64,000 nucleotides of DNA from Vesta saturnalis (GCA_036346205.1 JARFJB010001945.1:3858001-3922000); one strand, 5' to 3'. Positions 21,961-34,572 are shown, numbered from the stretch's first letter. Numbers and translations are program-made. The notes: a model not told the origin generated them from the letters alone.

Positions 21961-21961
21961 C

Positions 21962-22040
21962 TAACAAAAAAACCATAGTTATTAATATTTTCTTTGTTTA
22001 GTAAAAATGCTATACATTAGATAATACAATAATTTTTAAT
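21962..22040 (-). repeat. Inverted fragment of the gene A 3' end in the right arm
   Basis: The minus strand reads ctaatgtatagcatttttactaaa then aaagaaaatattaataac, matching the stop-codon region of gene A at 14428-14465 and 1420-1470 (given here in pieces). The right arm therefore once carried gene A inverted; most of it has been deleted. Confidence 0.7.
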
Positions 22041-22109
22041 ACAGAGTCAATTAATATTGTACTCTGCAGCAATGCATAATTTACGTATGGTGGGGTTGTA
22101 GCGCCACTG

Positions 22110-22409
22110 TTAAAAACAAAATGTTATGTTTGTTGTTTTTCCGGCTGCACCCAAACTACTCAAGAACACATCCTTCGTGTTTAGTAGCGCTTTAAATTCT
22201 TCAATTCGTGCTTTTTCTTGTTTGAAATACACATAAAAGAGTTCAGATCATACACATTCAAAATCATCTGTTTCCATCACTATACATTCACCGTACTTAG
22301 TATTAATTACATCTATATTCGTCACTTTATACTTTCTCAATATCTCGAGCTCGCACGCATTTTTAAAGGGTTTGCAATAGGTGCTTTGGTTTAACCCTGC
22401 AAATTCCAT
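22110..22409 (-). pseudogene. Small Maverick ORF, gene B (copy 2, right arm)
   Basis: ATG at 22409 (MEFAGLNQSTYCKPFKNACE..., also open upstream to 22439) runs through LEILRKYKVTNIDVINTKYGE to a stop near 22248, then continues frameshifted to LGAAGKTTNITF with TAA at 22112-22110. The intact protein would be about 100 residues. It is the only minus-strand gene in this element and faces inward from the right TIR. It matches 2775-2483 closely, including position relative to the TIR. Function unknown; a small nucleic-acid-binding role would be speculation. Confidence 0.6.
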
Positions 22410-22439
22410 GTTTGCTAACTGACTGACCTCAACACACAC

Positions 22440-22871
22440 AGCTCTCGCTGCAGTTTATATAAGAAAATGTGTCCTTGAGTACCTATCGCTACTTGTTAAA
22501 TACCCACCTTAACCTACTTTTAGTTTATACTATAATTCTTCTCGTTTCCTGTGAAATGTAATATGGCACCACCGTAGGTCAACAATCTTTGACCTTAAGA
22601 ATTCTATTTTTAGATTCGTAAGAAATGTAATATGACGCCACAAGAATATAATGATTACTTTTGCAATTTCTATTTTTAGCTTTCCAATTTTGACCTTAAC
22701 ACCAGAAGAATATAATGATTACTTAGCCAAATTTCTATTTTTAGCTTTCCAATTTGACCTTGAGAGGACGAGTCACCTTGAAGCGAGGGGCGCGTACGTG
22801 CATGACGATAAAACTCACTTGACCTTTTAATGCAAGTTCTATACAAAGTGGGTTAGAAACCCCCCCCCCCT
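22440..22871 (-). repeat. Right terminal inverted repeat
   Basis: The reverse complement pairs with the left TIR from the G/C tract inward. It contains only about two of the 65-bp sub-repeats (near 22645-22760), against six on the left, so it is some 300 bp shorter. Confidence 0.9.
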
Positions 22872-25489
22872 AACTAACGGTTGAACACTCTGGCTTTTGG
22901 AGATTAACTTCGGACTAGTTTTTTTATCGTTTCATCGTATTTATCAGTGTCATGATCCAAATTTATTTGAGTATTTTATTTATAAGTTATACTGACGAAA
23001 TTATATCGCAATGTACGTGACAAATGTGTTATAAGGAGGACGCAATTGCTTTGTTAAAACCATTTGTTATTTTGGCATATGAACCAGATTTACAACAATT
23101 TTAGTAAGGGCCAACATTGAACTAACTAGTATCACCGCGTTTTAAGTATACTAGGTGATTTCATTTCAGTAGAATGAATTGATTAATGTAACAATTGTGT
23201 TGACATCTCGATAGTGTTTTTTTTTTATCATTCATAATACATATCTTTAAGTTAATGTACTTGTGTTTTTTTAAATGTAAACACATTTATTATAAAAGAT
23301 AATCGAATTTGATTGTTTGTTATGGTGAAGCTGTATATTTTCCCGAATTTAGGTACCACATCCCGCTTACGTCATTTGTTAAAATTTTAGGGTTTTATAG
23401 ATATTAGATTTTGTTTGTTTAGTTTTGTTGTGACGTATTTTTTGTTTTAAATTGAATAATTAATCACCGTATGGATCAGTTTTTTTGGATAGTTCTTTTA
23501 GTTTCGTTTTCGAAATTTTGCGGATTCTACATAAAGCTTAAGATTTTATTGAAGTTTGGGTGAACTTTGCGTGAATATTTTTGGAGTATAATTTTCAGGG
23601 AGGAGAGTGTTTTATTTTGAGTGAACATTATGGTTTCCTGTTAGGCCATAATAATATCTAATTCATGACGATTTCCCGCTATAAATGTATTTAACAGGTG
23701 GTGCCTTTTTGGCATTTTCACCCGATTTTGACGTTTTTGGAGTTGTGACGAGTGTCCTTTTGCAGCGTTAAGTAAGAATCACTCCCACACCACTGAGCTA
23801 TGCCATGACGCAATTGCCTTTAAGCTAGATGCTCTAATGAGTATTTGACCTGTAACAGAGTATAATATTTTGGGTTTACAGTATTCATTAGTGATGCAAA
23901 TTGATACTTTCTGTATTTTTTCTTTAATTGCATAACTTGGTAATGCATTAAGCTATTGTATTTTTCATTTTTATTTAGGCTCACACGTGGTTTGTGCAAA
24001 ATATTTATCACTGTGGTATTTAGAATAAATTTTATTATTTCACCACAGTTATTGCTGAGTATGTCTATTTTGGAGCATTTATGACCATTTAGTCTTTATA
24101 CAAAATATTGCTGATTATGAAAAATAAAAACAGTTAGCGTGAAACTTAAACCAAAACTTGAAACTTCTTTTGAGAACAAATAGCAGCAGTGTTTTACTTA
24201 TTTATTGCTTCTTTATCTATATTTGATATTCTTAGTCTCGCGTTGTTGAGATCGATATATCTATTTCGGTGATGTTACTCTTTTTTGTGGTTAGAGGCAA
24301 TACATTGAACAAGTGGCACTTTTGGTACATTAGTAACCTCTAAAAGGCTAGCTGGGCCTGACCGCGATTTTTTTTTATTTGTACAAATAACGGGATTCAT
24401 CAACGGATTTTCATCACCTTACACATGTAGTACGAAACACTGGAAATAGGAAAACTGCTAACGTGAATATAATATACTAACCACAAGTAAAAATGCACAA
24501 ATATAAATTTCTAGTGTAAAATAACAAACTTTGAACATGCTTTAAATTATCTAAAGTGACATCTTTTGGATATCTCAATTTCCTGTATTTCCTTTTTTTA
24601 TACACCAAAGTTTTAATTTTATAGTAATCTTTTATCACAAATGGTACGATTTATTGAATATTTCATAGAAAACATTTTCTCAAAAATGAACATTACATGG
24701 TTAGAACATGAACGATCTCATAATATGCAAGTCAAGCTTACCCTAACGCAGTGTATGCTAAAGGTCAGTTCAGAATCTCAAACTAACGATATAAAACTTT
24801 CCTTTCTTTGTGAATTACATGTAACAGTGTCAACATGGACTATAAAAACTGAAATCGGATGCTTTTGTGCAGATTTATTTTAATATAGTTAACGAATAAA
24901 ATATAGTCATGAAACGGTAAATTTATTTCTCGATTAAATTCGGAATTTTTGTTAAAACTAGCATTTATCCAGATATAATTTTAATTCCTTGTTCACACTA
25001 AATACAATTTATAATTACGTATTTTTGCAAAGAATAATAGTTTGAAGTATGCTGCATTTAAAATTGATAAATACTATCTCCACCTACCCGTTTTTCAATG
25101 CATTTAAAACAAGAAATTTATTTGTATGCCAGTTGGTTATTATAGGTATTACAGTAGGTATATAATTGTATAAAGTAAAGTGTGGCATTAATACTATAAA
25201 TAAAAGTAGTAGATTACAGGAATTGTGAACTAACTAATACAGATGGCGGAAAGTAACAACCGAACCGCTTCACCAAATGGGTGATGTGGTATTGAAAATT
25301 TATTCTTACAATTAATATTAAATATTAAAAAAAATACGCCTAAAACCATACACTACCACAAATTTCAGAAGTAACAAGTTATTCTGCATTGGATTTATGT
25401 AACCTTAAATGTTTACTTGCGAGGATCACAGAGTTTGAATTCAGGAATAAACTATGCACGCACGCACGCACGCATCCATGCACCCACAC
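22872..25489. other. Intergenic, no supported gene
   Basis: AT-rich. ORFs at 23820-24011 and 24641-24883 show no recognisable motifs. If the exon at 12253 is real, this would be intron or gene-proximal DNA. Confidence 0.5.
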
Positions 25490-25493
25490 GCAC

Positions 25494-25495
<2 letters not shown>

Positions 25496-25579
<84 letters not shown>
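25496..25579. repeat. (TA)n microsatellite
   Basis: About 41 TA units, preceded by a short cgcacgcacgcacg stretch at 25457-25472. Overlapping Ile/Tyr ORFs are artefacts. Confidence 0.97.
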
Positions 25580-25582
<3 letters not shown>

Positions 25583-26640
25583 ATGCGGTTTCTTTAAGAT
25601 CCAAAATTATAAGTAATGGTATATACGGGGTCTATTGGTATGTTTGGGGTCGGACCTCAAAAATTTTTTTAATAATATGGTATATTCAGGGTCACGTCTT
25701 TAAACGTGCCGTTTTAACTATATGTATATAATTAAAAAGTATTAGTTCCTCTATTTCACAGAATTGCACCACGAAAGAATATTTTATTAACAAATGTTTG
25801 AAAATTGTTATTTTTAACAGTATCAATTTTTAAAAAAGACAATATAATAGATTTCAAAGATTAATATATTTATGTTTGTATTAAGGTGTCTTTGAGGTCC
25901 AAAAATGTTATTCATAGGTATCTACAGGATCATACTATACATTAGCAATTATTTTAATCTAGTTAGGATCTAGACTCAGAACAAACAAACATAAAATCAT
26001 ATATAGCGTATATAACGTTGGCTTTCATGGTTAATTTCATAGTTGCATAATTTATATAAATGATTATATACAGGACGTTAAAAAATGATTTATACAAATA
26101 TTTGCATACAGAACGTCATCCAAAATACAAAACTATAATTACAGGTATATAATTAAAAAGTAGGTATTAATGGATTTTATTGAATATTAATTAAATTTTA
26201 ATTATGCATAAAATGGTAGGTATGAGGTCCGTTGAAAGTATGTAGATTGAATTTGAGTATGAATATTTTCCAATGCACACAAGATATGACAAGCATTTAA
26301 ATATTGTATTATTGTGATTCCAATTAGGTTTACATGGAGTTGTTTACAAGGATTTAACCTTTTTTGAAACTGCGTGTTAATCAACATTGTGGTTCATTTA
26401 AGGTCGTATGCATATAATATATAATATGGCACTTTTAAGGTCTAATTAAACGTAATTTGGTAGTATTGAGATCTGGTTACATTATGTGTTCAATGCATGG
26501 TTTGTTTGGGGTCTATATTTTAATTTATGATATACAATTTGTTACATATAAGGTCTGGTTATACTCAAAATGGTAGTTATGAGGTCTGTTGAAAATTGAA
26601 CAAAGTAGATTTGTTCTACCGCACAATCTCTCGGAGTATC
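25572..26640 (+). repeat. Uncharacterised long repeat D2, copy 1
   Basis: Aligns in order with the reverse complement of 46640-45945 (landmarks: ggtttctttaagatcc, gtatattcagggtcacgt, ttgaggtccaaaaatgtta, ctagactcagaacaaacaaac, attaatggatttt). It then re-enters the unit at 26215-26640, which matches the reverse complement of about 47050-46715. No coding capacity. Confidence 0.75.
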
Positions 26641-28254
26641 ACAAGCATTTAAATGTTTTGTTATTGTGATTCCAGATAGATGTACATTAAGTAGAATTTT
26701 CAGCGGATGACGTTACAATTTAGGAGTAGGGGAAAGGTGGTCACGCCTCTTTCCCAGGTGACCATGCCTCCAAGCGACCTCGGTCTTACCTACGTGGCTC
26801 CGGCAACTTTTACGTGATTGGTCCTTTATCGGCGCATTTCCAACTTATATATGGTCCTTTTGTCATTTTTTGCCCCTGATTAGCATCTTTTTGGCTGTCC
26901 AGTTCTTCACGTGGAGCTGCGCTGGTGTTGCATTTCCAACAGTTATGGGTCCGCAGGCTCGCGCAGAAAGTGTATTCTAATACTAAATGGGCCCCATACT
27001 ATCTCACAGGACTTCGATCAGAATCCCAACTTGACGTAGAGTCTCATATTAAGAATATTTTAAGAGGTAGCTTAGACCATGCTGACACGACAACTAACTT
27101 AATATTTGTTCAAAGGCTTAGTAAGCTTTAAAATGTTCACTTATTCATTCATTTATTTATTTAAGCTTTATAAACGGTTTTGTCCTTTTCGTTTCTGCTA
27201 TACAACGGCGAAAAATCAAAAAGAGTGTAGACAGATAGCGGAACGACAAGGTATATGAAACCATGATAACTCACTAACCTGTAAAATACACCACTAGAGG
27301 GTAATACGAACAAACGAGAGAGTCCTGAAATGGGACTGACACTCTGGCCCAATATGCGGAGCCATAGCGCAGAATGGTATGGAGGCCCTAGTTTTGGAAA
27401 GGTATTTTGGTTTCCCTCCGACCAATACTTTTAAAATAAACAGCTAGATAGAACCACCATCAGACTTTATTACAGGGAACTTGGCTTTTTAAGATATACA
27501 CCACTACATAGAACCACAAACAACCTAGGGGGTATCTGCAGAGGGGCTAAGACTGCAGCAAGTTACGGAGTCCAATGAGATTGTATGGGGCCATGGGATC
27601 CCCAATATTATAATTCTATTTCAAAGTACTCCCGCCAAAGCAAACAAAGAGGGTCCCTTCAAACCCTGCGAAGCCCTACGAGACTATATGGAAGCCACAT
27701 TATGAGAATACTATTTCAAATTTCAAGTTTTCCCTTCATAACAATAACAGGATCTACATATACTTTTTATTGTACCACTAGGCTCTATTACGAGAACTCG
27801 CATAATTTTTTAAAATACCAATTATGATGATGAAATAATCCCTTGGAGAGCTGACAAGAGAGTGTATGACAACGAGACAGCATATATATGGTAAAATCAG
27901 TCAATGAGGTTTTTTAAAGCAAATTTTTTATTGTTAAAAAAATTCATGAATGTGTTGTTATAAAATGCTAGGATTATATTAGGGGAATGTACAATTTTAT
28001 AATTTTGTATTATTCTTTGATAGAAGTTGTTTCTAATCAATATTGTTGACATACGTCTTGTTTCTGTAACTAACATCCTTTCGCCAGAGGCTAATTTTCA
28101 TAACAATAATAAACTAAAATACCTAAGAAGGGATTCTATTTTAACATGTAGGAGAAATCAGGATTCCATATATTTATATACAGGTATAATTAACGCATGG
28201 TAACATTCCCTATACGATTTTACACCTCTCTCAAAATGAACTGACGGATCCACC
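26641..28254. other. Intergenic with a degenerate duplication
   Basis: A GC-richer patch at 26715-27060 carries a 68-codon ORF (26925-27131) that I do not recognise. At 27571-27650 and 27676-27735, segments with gagattgtatgg..gccat / gagactatatgg..gccac and ctatttcaaa...ttccc look like an old tandem duplication about 105 bp apart. Confidence 0.4.
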
Positions 28255-28800
28255 ATAGTAATATGATCCACAGTATTGTCTAACTCCATTGGGTCCGTAT
28301 AGCACTGAAAGTAACAGATGAACAGTCAATGTAACGAATCATGTTTGCTTCATTTTTGTTAGACAAGGTACCTGCAACATAAGTTTCTGCAATCGTAGAG
28401 GATTCCCATCCACCGTGTCCCTTGATCGCAACTCCTGTATTAGCCAGTAACGTTGCTGATGTTCTTCGAAATGAATGGACCGTATATGTTTCGGGATTTT
28501 TTAAATTCAAGAACTGCGTTACTTTCCTAGGAATTATAGGCACTAATTATTCTTGCCGACTAGTTGATTATACTATTTGCCTGATTGACAACGTAGAAAG
28601 AAGTGTGCTTTTTCAGTTTTATTCTTTGATCTAAAATAAACTTCTTGACAATTTCTAGATGATAAACCTAGCTGAGAAGTAGAAATAACTACAAACGTAC
28701 AGGACATACCATTTTTCGAATCTAGAACAGTAACAACAATAATATCACTGAAATCCTTATGCTTAATGTTTCTCCAGTGTAAGCTTACACAACTCACCTG
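28255..28800 (-). pseudogene. Crypton-type tyrosine recombinase, C-terminal remnant (Crypton B)
   Basis: The minus-strand ORF at 28797-28573 contains IKHKDFSDIIVVTVLDSKNG and FFLRCQSGK, the central part of Crypton recombinases. A second ORF, 28543-28280, has the catalytic box HSFRR (H23, R26), HGGW at 43-46 (second His) and the Tyr in AETYVAG (Y55). The first catalytic Arg lies upstream and is not seen. A frameshift separates the ORFs. These enzymes cut and rejoin DNA through a Tyr nucleophile. It belongs to the same broad family as 58160-59301. Confidence 0.82.
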
Positions 28801-29429
28801 TGCGGCATGCTTCTACAACGCCTAAAACCTGGAGAAATTCACTGACTTACCGTCTTGTAAAACGCTTGATTTTTAGGTTTGTAGTTACCATTCTTACGAT
28901 TCAGAATCATTTAAGTTTAGGATATTTCGGTATATATGTGTCTTTCTATGAAAAGCATTGACTTAATCATTGAGTAGTCACACAACAAACTAGCCGGTCA
29001 CTTCAGTAGTGCTGATTTCTCCATAAAATACGCCAATAGCGACTTCTGAGAGACGCCAATATTTTTGCTCTGGTATCATTCCTTAAATGTCCTGTATGCT
29101 CGTTTGTAACGCAGTTTCGGCTTTTCAGGTAATAAACTTGCACAAGCAACATTTGCTGCCTCATCTAATTCAGAATCACACGTATCTCAAGAATTCTAAA
29201 CCAAAATTAAAAGTAGGTATTACTAATAGCGTCGTTTGTAAACAACATTTTAGCAACGTCAAAACCAATATAGGCAATGTATTTTGATTAATTTTGACAA
29301 ATGTCCCAGTATAACTACTAATGTTACAGTATAACTTGATTAAGAAAAATCGAAAAAATAATGCCTGATTTCTTTTCAAGGATTTGAGAACTGTGGGAGC
29401 AGGTAAAAGTTATAAACGGCTCGTGAGGT
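28801..29429. other. Intergenic, no supported gene
   Basis: No recognisable ORF. It may include the eroded N-terminal part of Crypton B. Confidence 0.4.
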
Positions 29430-29510
29430 AGTGGTTGACCAGTCTCGGACTATATTTTCCTGAACTCGCTCGCTCGGGCGCAAAACCGTCCTCGACTGGT
29501 AAACGCTACT
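29430..29510. repeat. Imperfect palindrome with CpG-rich loop
   Basis: Arms gaccagtctcggac and the complement of gtcctcgactggta flank a loop containing ctcgctcgctcgggcg. It lies about 630 bp upstream of Crypton B. Confidence 0.6.
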
Positions 29511-29547
29511 TACCTTCCTAAATAACCATTTAATGCATTTTGGCTTC

Positions 29548-29690
29548 GTACTAAAATATTTTAGAAAGAAAAGTTAGTTGAAAATAAATTACCTTTAAAA
29601 TATTCTTCACATTTTCTTACAAAATTAATCGATATTGAAGAAATTTTAACAAATACTTAAAATCCAACTTAGGAATTTTTTGCCGCCAGC
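29548..29690 (+). repeat. Dispersed repeat, copy 1 of 2 (see 36966-37118)
   Basis: Shares cttcacattttcttacaaa, gatattgaa and aattttttgccgcca-like blocks, in order and orientation, with 36966-37118. Confidence 0.75.
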
Positions 29691-29910
29691 TGTCGTAGTA
29701 TAGATCATAATTCATTGATATGTTTAAGATCTATATCTAGATATGTTTATATCTTTGAAAATGCAGCTATTTCAAAAATATTTGATAAAAACTGCCTCCA
29801 ATAAACAACCATCTCTTCCAAAATCTAATTAGCTCCAATACCAATGAAATGAAGCTTAACTACAAAATTTTCAAGTACGCATTACGTTTATGGAGTAATC
29901 GTGATTACTA

Positions 29911-29985
29911 AGACACACACACACGCACGCGCGCACGACGCACACACGCTCGCACATACACACAAACACACACACACACACCACA

Positions 29986-30035
<50 letters not shown>

Positions 30036-30058
30036 TCACACGCACGCACGCACACACA
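29911..30058. repeat. CA-rich microsatellite
   Basis: CA repeats with cgcacg and ccacac interruptions. Confidence 0.95.
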
Positions 30059-30487
30059 TCATGGCCAATCTTGGTGAAACTTTGTTAAACGTCGTAAAAT
30101 GATATAACAATTGATTTAGCGATAGTGAAAAATCTATTAGATAACCTTCTATATCTAAAATTGTATATGCAGGTTGGAAGATTAAAACAGAATTGTAAGA
30201 ACAGGTAAAATGTAAAATTTTAATTTAACACACTTTATGTAGTGGGTTTTTATTAAAAACATTTAATATCACATAATTTAAACTGTACTCGTTCGCTACG
30301 CATTAATAAATGACAAAAGTAGCGATTGAAATATTGAGTGATAGAAAAGTACGATTGCTTCGCTGCACTGGCGGTTCGGTCGAGTACGTTTTAAAATACT
30401 TTCGGAGATGGCTCCATTCATGCTAAAGTGCCTTTGTCCTAATCTGAATTTTCTCTACTCCGGAATACGTTCGGAAGTGATTGTTGT

Positions 30488-30950
30488 CGAACAAGGAGAT
30501 CGCCGCAAAGAACTAATGTGTATTTTTCCTACTCGGTTGCGTTATGCGTCGAAATAATGAGTGCAATTATTTGTTCATTAAGTCAATATTTGTTTGATAA
30601 AAGTTTTAATTGGAGGAATTAATTTTGATGTACCTACATATGTAGTCAAATTTAAGTAAGTATAAGACATTACAGTCAAATAAAAATTGAACTCCTTTGA
30701 AATATATTCACTCAAATAAAATTCGGCTTCATTAATTTAACAACATGCATATTTACATTAAACTGAATTAATAATATTTCGTATTTTATGTTATTGGTTT
30801 GAATAAGTACACTTATCTCTTTACAAAATATAAGAATTAGGATTTTAATCAATTAGATCTTTACGGTTTCACACGTATTTTGATGCGATCGGCACGTATC
30901 GGAACCGAGTAGGAAAAATGCACATTAGGTTCGTTGGGACGATCCTGTTC
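30488..30950. repeat. Inverted repeat pair with about 60-bp arms
   Basis: The right arm (30886-30950) reads aaccgagtaggaaaaatgca, cattagg and gcgatc-like blocks that match the complement of 30488-30550. The interior is about 330 bp with no ORF. This could be a small non-autonomous DNA element. Confidence 0.55.
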
Positions 30951-31229
30951 GTTGCAAGCTTTGAATATGTATAACTCATGGATGTAGCAATGCCTGTTAC
31001 TTTACAATGATCGGATTGAAGCTTAATTGTGAAATAGAAATAGAATGCATTGGTATTGATGAGATAGAGATGGATACAAAGCTCCTACTAAAGAACAACG
31101 CGAAAGACTTACGATGCTTGGTTAGTTTCCATTGACGATTTGTTATTAAATTGTAGTGTTTTGTGGTTACTTATTTGAAAACTTAAAACCATGCGCATTG
31201 AATATTAGTTCCAATACATTGTCTATCTC

Positions 31230-31562
31230 GTTTTATTAGAACAATGGGCAGCATTACAATTATTTTTTTCTGATACAATGGCAGAAGGCAAACTAAAATC
31301 CACAGAACTCATTTATCAAAAATTAAATGACTCTATTATAAATAAAACTTTACCTACAATTTCTAGATTTCGTACTGCCACATTTCAACAATCTTAATAT
31401 CGAGATACAATCTGAAAAACCAAAAGTGTTTCTCTCGTACCCTAAGATTTCAGCCACTACAAGGACTTTAAGGGAAATGTATCTAAAACCAGAGTTGTTG
31501 CAACGTATTTCTTCAATGGAAAATATTCAGTACAAATCTCCACACAATTTTGTTTTTCAATA
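31230..31562 (+). pseudogene. hAT-like transposase fragment
   Basis: Two overlapping frames encode EQWAALQLFFSD...KLKSTELIYQKLND and, after a frameshift near 31350, FVLPHFNNLNIEIQSEKPKVF with ISATTRTLREMYLKPELL. This resembles the region before the dimerisation domain of hAT/ZBED-type transposases, where LEQW.AL.LFF and FNN.N...QSE are typical. Only about 110 codons remain and no catalytic residues can be assigned. Confidence 0.5.
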
Positions 31563-33915
31563 GTCCTTTACTTCAAACAGCATTTACCTTATTATAACCT
31601 TCTTTACACAATATTTGTACGGCTGTAGGTATTATAAAGGTTAGATTCTCTCAAAAATTTTACAATTCGTGATTAAATGTTCTGGAACACCAACACTGAT
31701 AAAATTAAAGCAATCTTGTGTTATGTTTATAAACATAATATAATTTAATTGCATGTGTCGTATTACCTTTGGTCAATGATATCAGCATCTGCATTTCGTT
31801 AACATACTACGCACTTCTGAAAATTGTTCAATATAAGGCCTAATCAACATGTATGTTATTTTAAAAATCTCCAATTCCAACCCCATACCTATTATTGTAT
31901 CGAATAATAGTATATTAAAAACAAGTTTCACAAGACCAGTCTTACAGCACGAATTCAAGTTTAAAAAAACGAGTAGGTTAGCCACGAGTTTTTAATGACT
32001 GAGTGCTTCAATGTCTTATGAACCACGTTTTTTTTAATTTGCCCTTTTTTAAACAAAAATGTTTACTTCAATTGATTTAGGGATTTTTGTTTAACATTAA
32101 AAGTGAAAATTTGATCTTGCCGCCTTTTTTTATCAAAATTCTGTCACGAAACACAAAAATGGAGGATAATCAAGATAATTTTTTTTGTACGTCCCCTGAA
32201 ATACGTGCAATTGGGAATTTGCTTACATCACAGTTTTCCACTGGACGAATCCTGTTTTAACACATTTTGTATAAGAGTGACAGGCAAGATAATTCCGGAT
32301 CATACTTTGCTAACCTAAAAATTTTCGTAAAATGTTTCGTGATTAATGGCTGTAATGACATCGGAGATGACGTCGCGTTTCTTAATACGTCTGTTAAGGA
32401 ATCACAATGGAAGCAAATTACAAAAATATATTTTAAAGTACCTAGATATATATTTTAACCATGAACTTAGTATGCATAATTTTACATGTTTAAGGTCACA
32501 ATGAACGTAAAATCGTAGGTCTGTTGACAATAATTATGAAAATGCAACTACGTAAGCATTGCTTTAAAGTAACCGATTCCTTTATTTTCAATTTAATGTT
32601 GCGAACATAAAGAAAATTTTGCAAGGATTGCTGGATCAGAAATATCCTGAATAGTTTATTTAATATAGGTGTACGTAATTTATTATTTTCAAATCCCTTT
32701 ACCAAAAATACTTAGCTAAAGGAAAGTGTTTAACGACCAAAACAAATATTACTTTTCCTTACACAATTACCCATATTTTTAATCCTAATATTATTTGAAC
32801 AATAATCTTCTAGAAAGAATTCTTGTGCTATCTAGGTTCATCCTTAATTTTGTTTTTAACGAAACGTTGCAATTTATTTAATGTCGAAATTGCGATTAAA
32901 ACGTGTAATTCTTTAAAAGAAATGTCCCCTGATTTTCCCATTAGTTTATTAACCTCTACTCTAAATCCACAAGAAAAACTAAACAATTACGTTATTAAAA
33001 TAATTAGTTTTCATTGGTACCTATACTTGATATTTACGTTTAGAGATAAGAGTGATTATAAATGTCCATTGTAGACCACAACAGGGCCGCACTAAGTCGA
33101 ATTTTTTTATCATACACCAAGATTGAACAATAGTACATAAACCATTTCACGCATAAGAAACTGTTTCGATTCACTCTTTCTTGAAAATATATTAGGAGTA
33201 TTTTCCAAATATAGTCCAAGAGTAAAGATTATATAGTTGTAGGTATGCATAAAGATTTCAATATAAAAGGCACAATATGGTTTATCATTCAATTTGGTCT
33301 AAGCATGTCACAATAATACAATCAATTTTCTTCACGACTGAAGTCACACATGACTCACATAGTTCTGTTAAAAGTAACGAAAGTAGCCGTGTTTTAGTAC
33401 CACTTTTATGAATGAGTACAACATAGTTAATAAAACACTTCATTGACGCCACAGAATGATGTCTGATATTTCTACTCAATTCCTCATGGAAGCTTGGTCA
33501 ATATTAGTAGTTAGTAATAGATATTAGATATCCGTTTCTCGTCAGGAATAAATCAGCATAATACTCCTCAAAATCTGACACAAACCAAAGCTTCTAATAT
33601 AAAACAAAACTAATACGATTTGATTTTGATATTGATATAAATCGCTTTCACAGAAACAAAAAACCTAATAAAAAGCACACACCGAGCATTTGAAAAGGTT
33701 CGGGCACTGACGAGTTTATAAAACAGAATAATTGCAAAACTCGAACAAAGAAAAATTTGATGTTGGGATGTACCAGAACTGGTGCAGATTTATACATTTT
33801 TCTCTGTGTTTTTTTAGAAATGTTCTTGGTTCAGGGAATAATCTTATTAAATATAACAGACCTCTATAAATTAGCTACTATTTTTATTGCTACTAAATTT
33901 CTCGTGTATTTTAAT
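31563..33915. other. Intergenic, AT-rich, no supported gene
   Basis: Several 60-85 codon ORFs occur on both strands without recognisable motifs, as expected by chance. Confidence 0.5.
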
Positions 33916-34303
33916 TTGCCTCGATAATTTGGGCATTAACAATCAAAGGTTAAAGCCCTCCAGCTAAAGCTCTTGGGCTTTAATCAGATTATTAATGCCA
34001 AAATTATGTCTCGATAAATTGATTTTCAAACACACTCCAAATTTAAATGCAATAAAAATAGTCGACAATTTATGGAGGTCTTGTTATATTACCGTCGAAA
34101 ATATCTCGTCGTCAATAACGACGGGACATTTCTGATCGGAAATTTCCTGTCGTCAATAGCAACGGATATTTTTAGGATATTTTCTTACTGAATCTCCCAC
34201 TTGCTTGAATTATTTACCGGAAATAATCCAAGCACTAGGGAGATTACAAGTGAAAATCTCCCGTCGTCAATAGCATTAGATATCCTTGGGATATTTTCTT
34301 ACC
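33916..34303. repeat. Cluster of palindromes and direct repeats 5' of Crypton A
   Basis: One palindrome at about 33926-34006 has arms ataatttgggcattaa / complement of ttaatgccaaaattat plus ggttaaagccc / gggctttaatc. A second, at 34191-34245, pairs 21 of 25 bp around a 5-nt loop (accgg). A direct repeat of gtcgtcaatagca...ggatattttcttac occurs at about 34149 and 34262, 113 bp apart, with a related gtcgtcaataacg near 34111. Confidence 0.8.
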
Positions 34304-34572
34304 GCTAATTTGTCATGTGATTACAATTGGTCAATAATAATAAGATTACACTGACAATTCCACTCATATATAAAAAATCCCATTTAACATTACAAAAATC
34401 GTAGTTTGTTATCGGATAAATAGGAAGGAACAGAAATGAAACTGGATAAAAAAAATCGGATAAATTACGTTACCATAGCAACGCAAGCATTTATCTTTAT
34501 GTATGAAGCGTCGCGTCAGTTTGACAATTTTAAATATTGATAGTTGATCAATAGTTATAAAAATTAACAAAT

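Larger units (their letters stand above)
12488..22871 (+). mobile_element. Polinton/Maverick (adintovirus-like) element, copy 2, with both ends
   Basis: Bounded by inverted repeats that each end in an 11-nt G/C tract (G at 12489-12499, C at 22860-22870). Inside the tract they share tctaa.ccactttgtata, ggtcaagtga.ttttatcgtc and cgcttcaaggt.actcgtcctctc. The internal genes are all plus-strand except the small ORF in the right arm. The length of 10.4 kb is short for the family (usually 15-20 kb); no PolB is visible. No clear 6-bp target duplication was found beside the tracts. Nearly all genes are broken, so the copy is a fossil, although order and content are clear. Confidence 0.92.

Noticed and set aside
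12482..22877. A 6-bp target site duplication for Polinton copy 2
   Set aside because: The bases flanking the G and C tracts (tacagg and aactaa) do not match; the exact ends are uncertain or the duplication has decayed.
25389..25731. ORFs with Ile/Tyr runs, also at 21651, 49276 and 63611
   Set aside because: (TA)n microsatellites read as Ile-Tyr; no coding signal outside the repeat.
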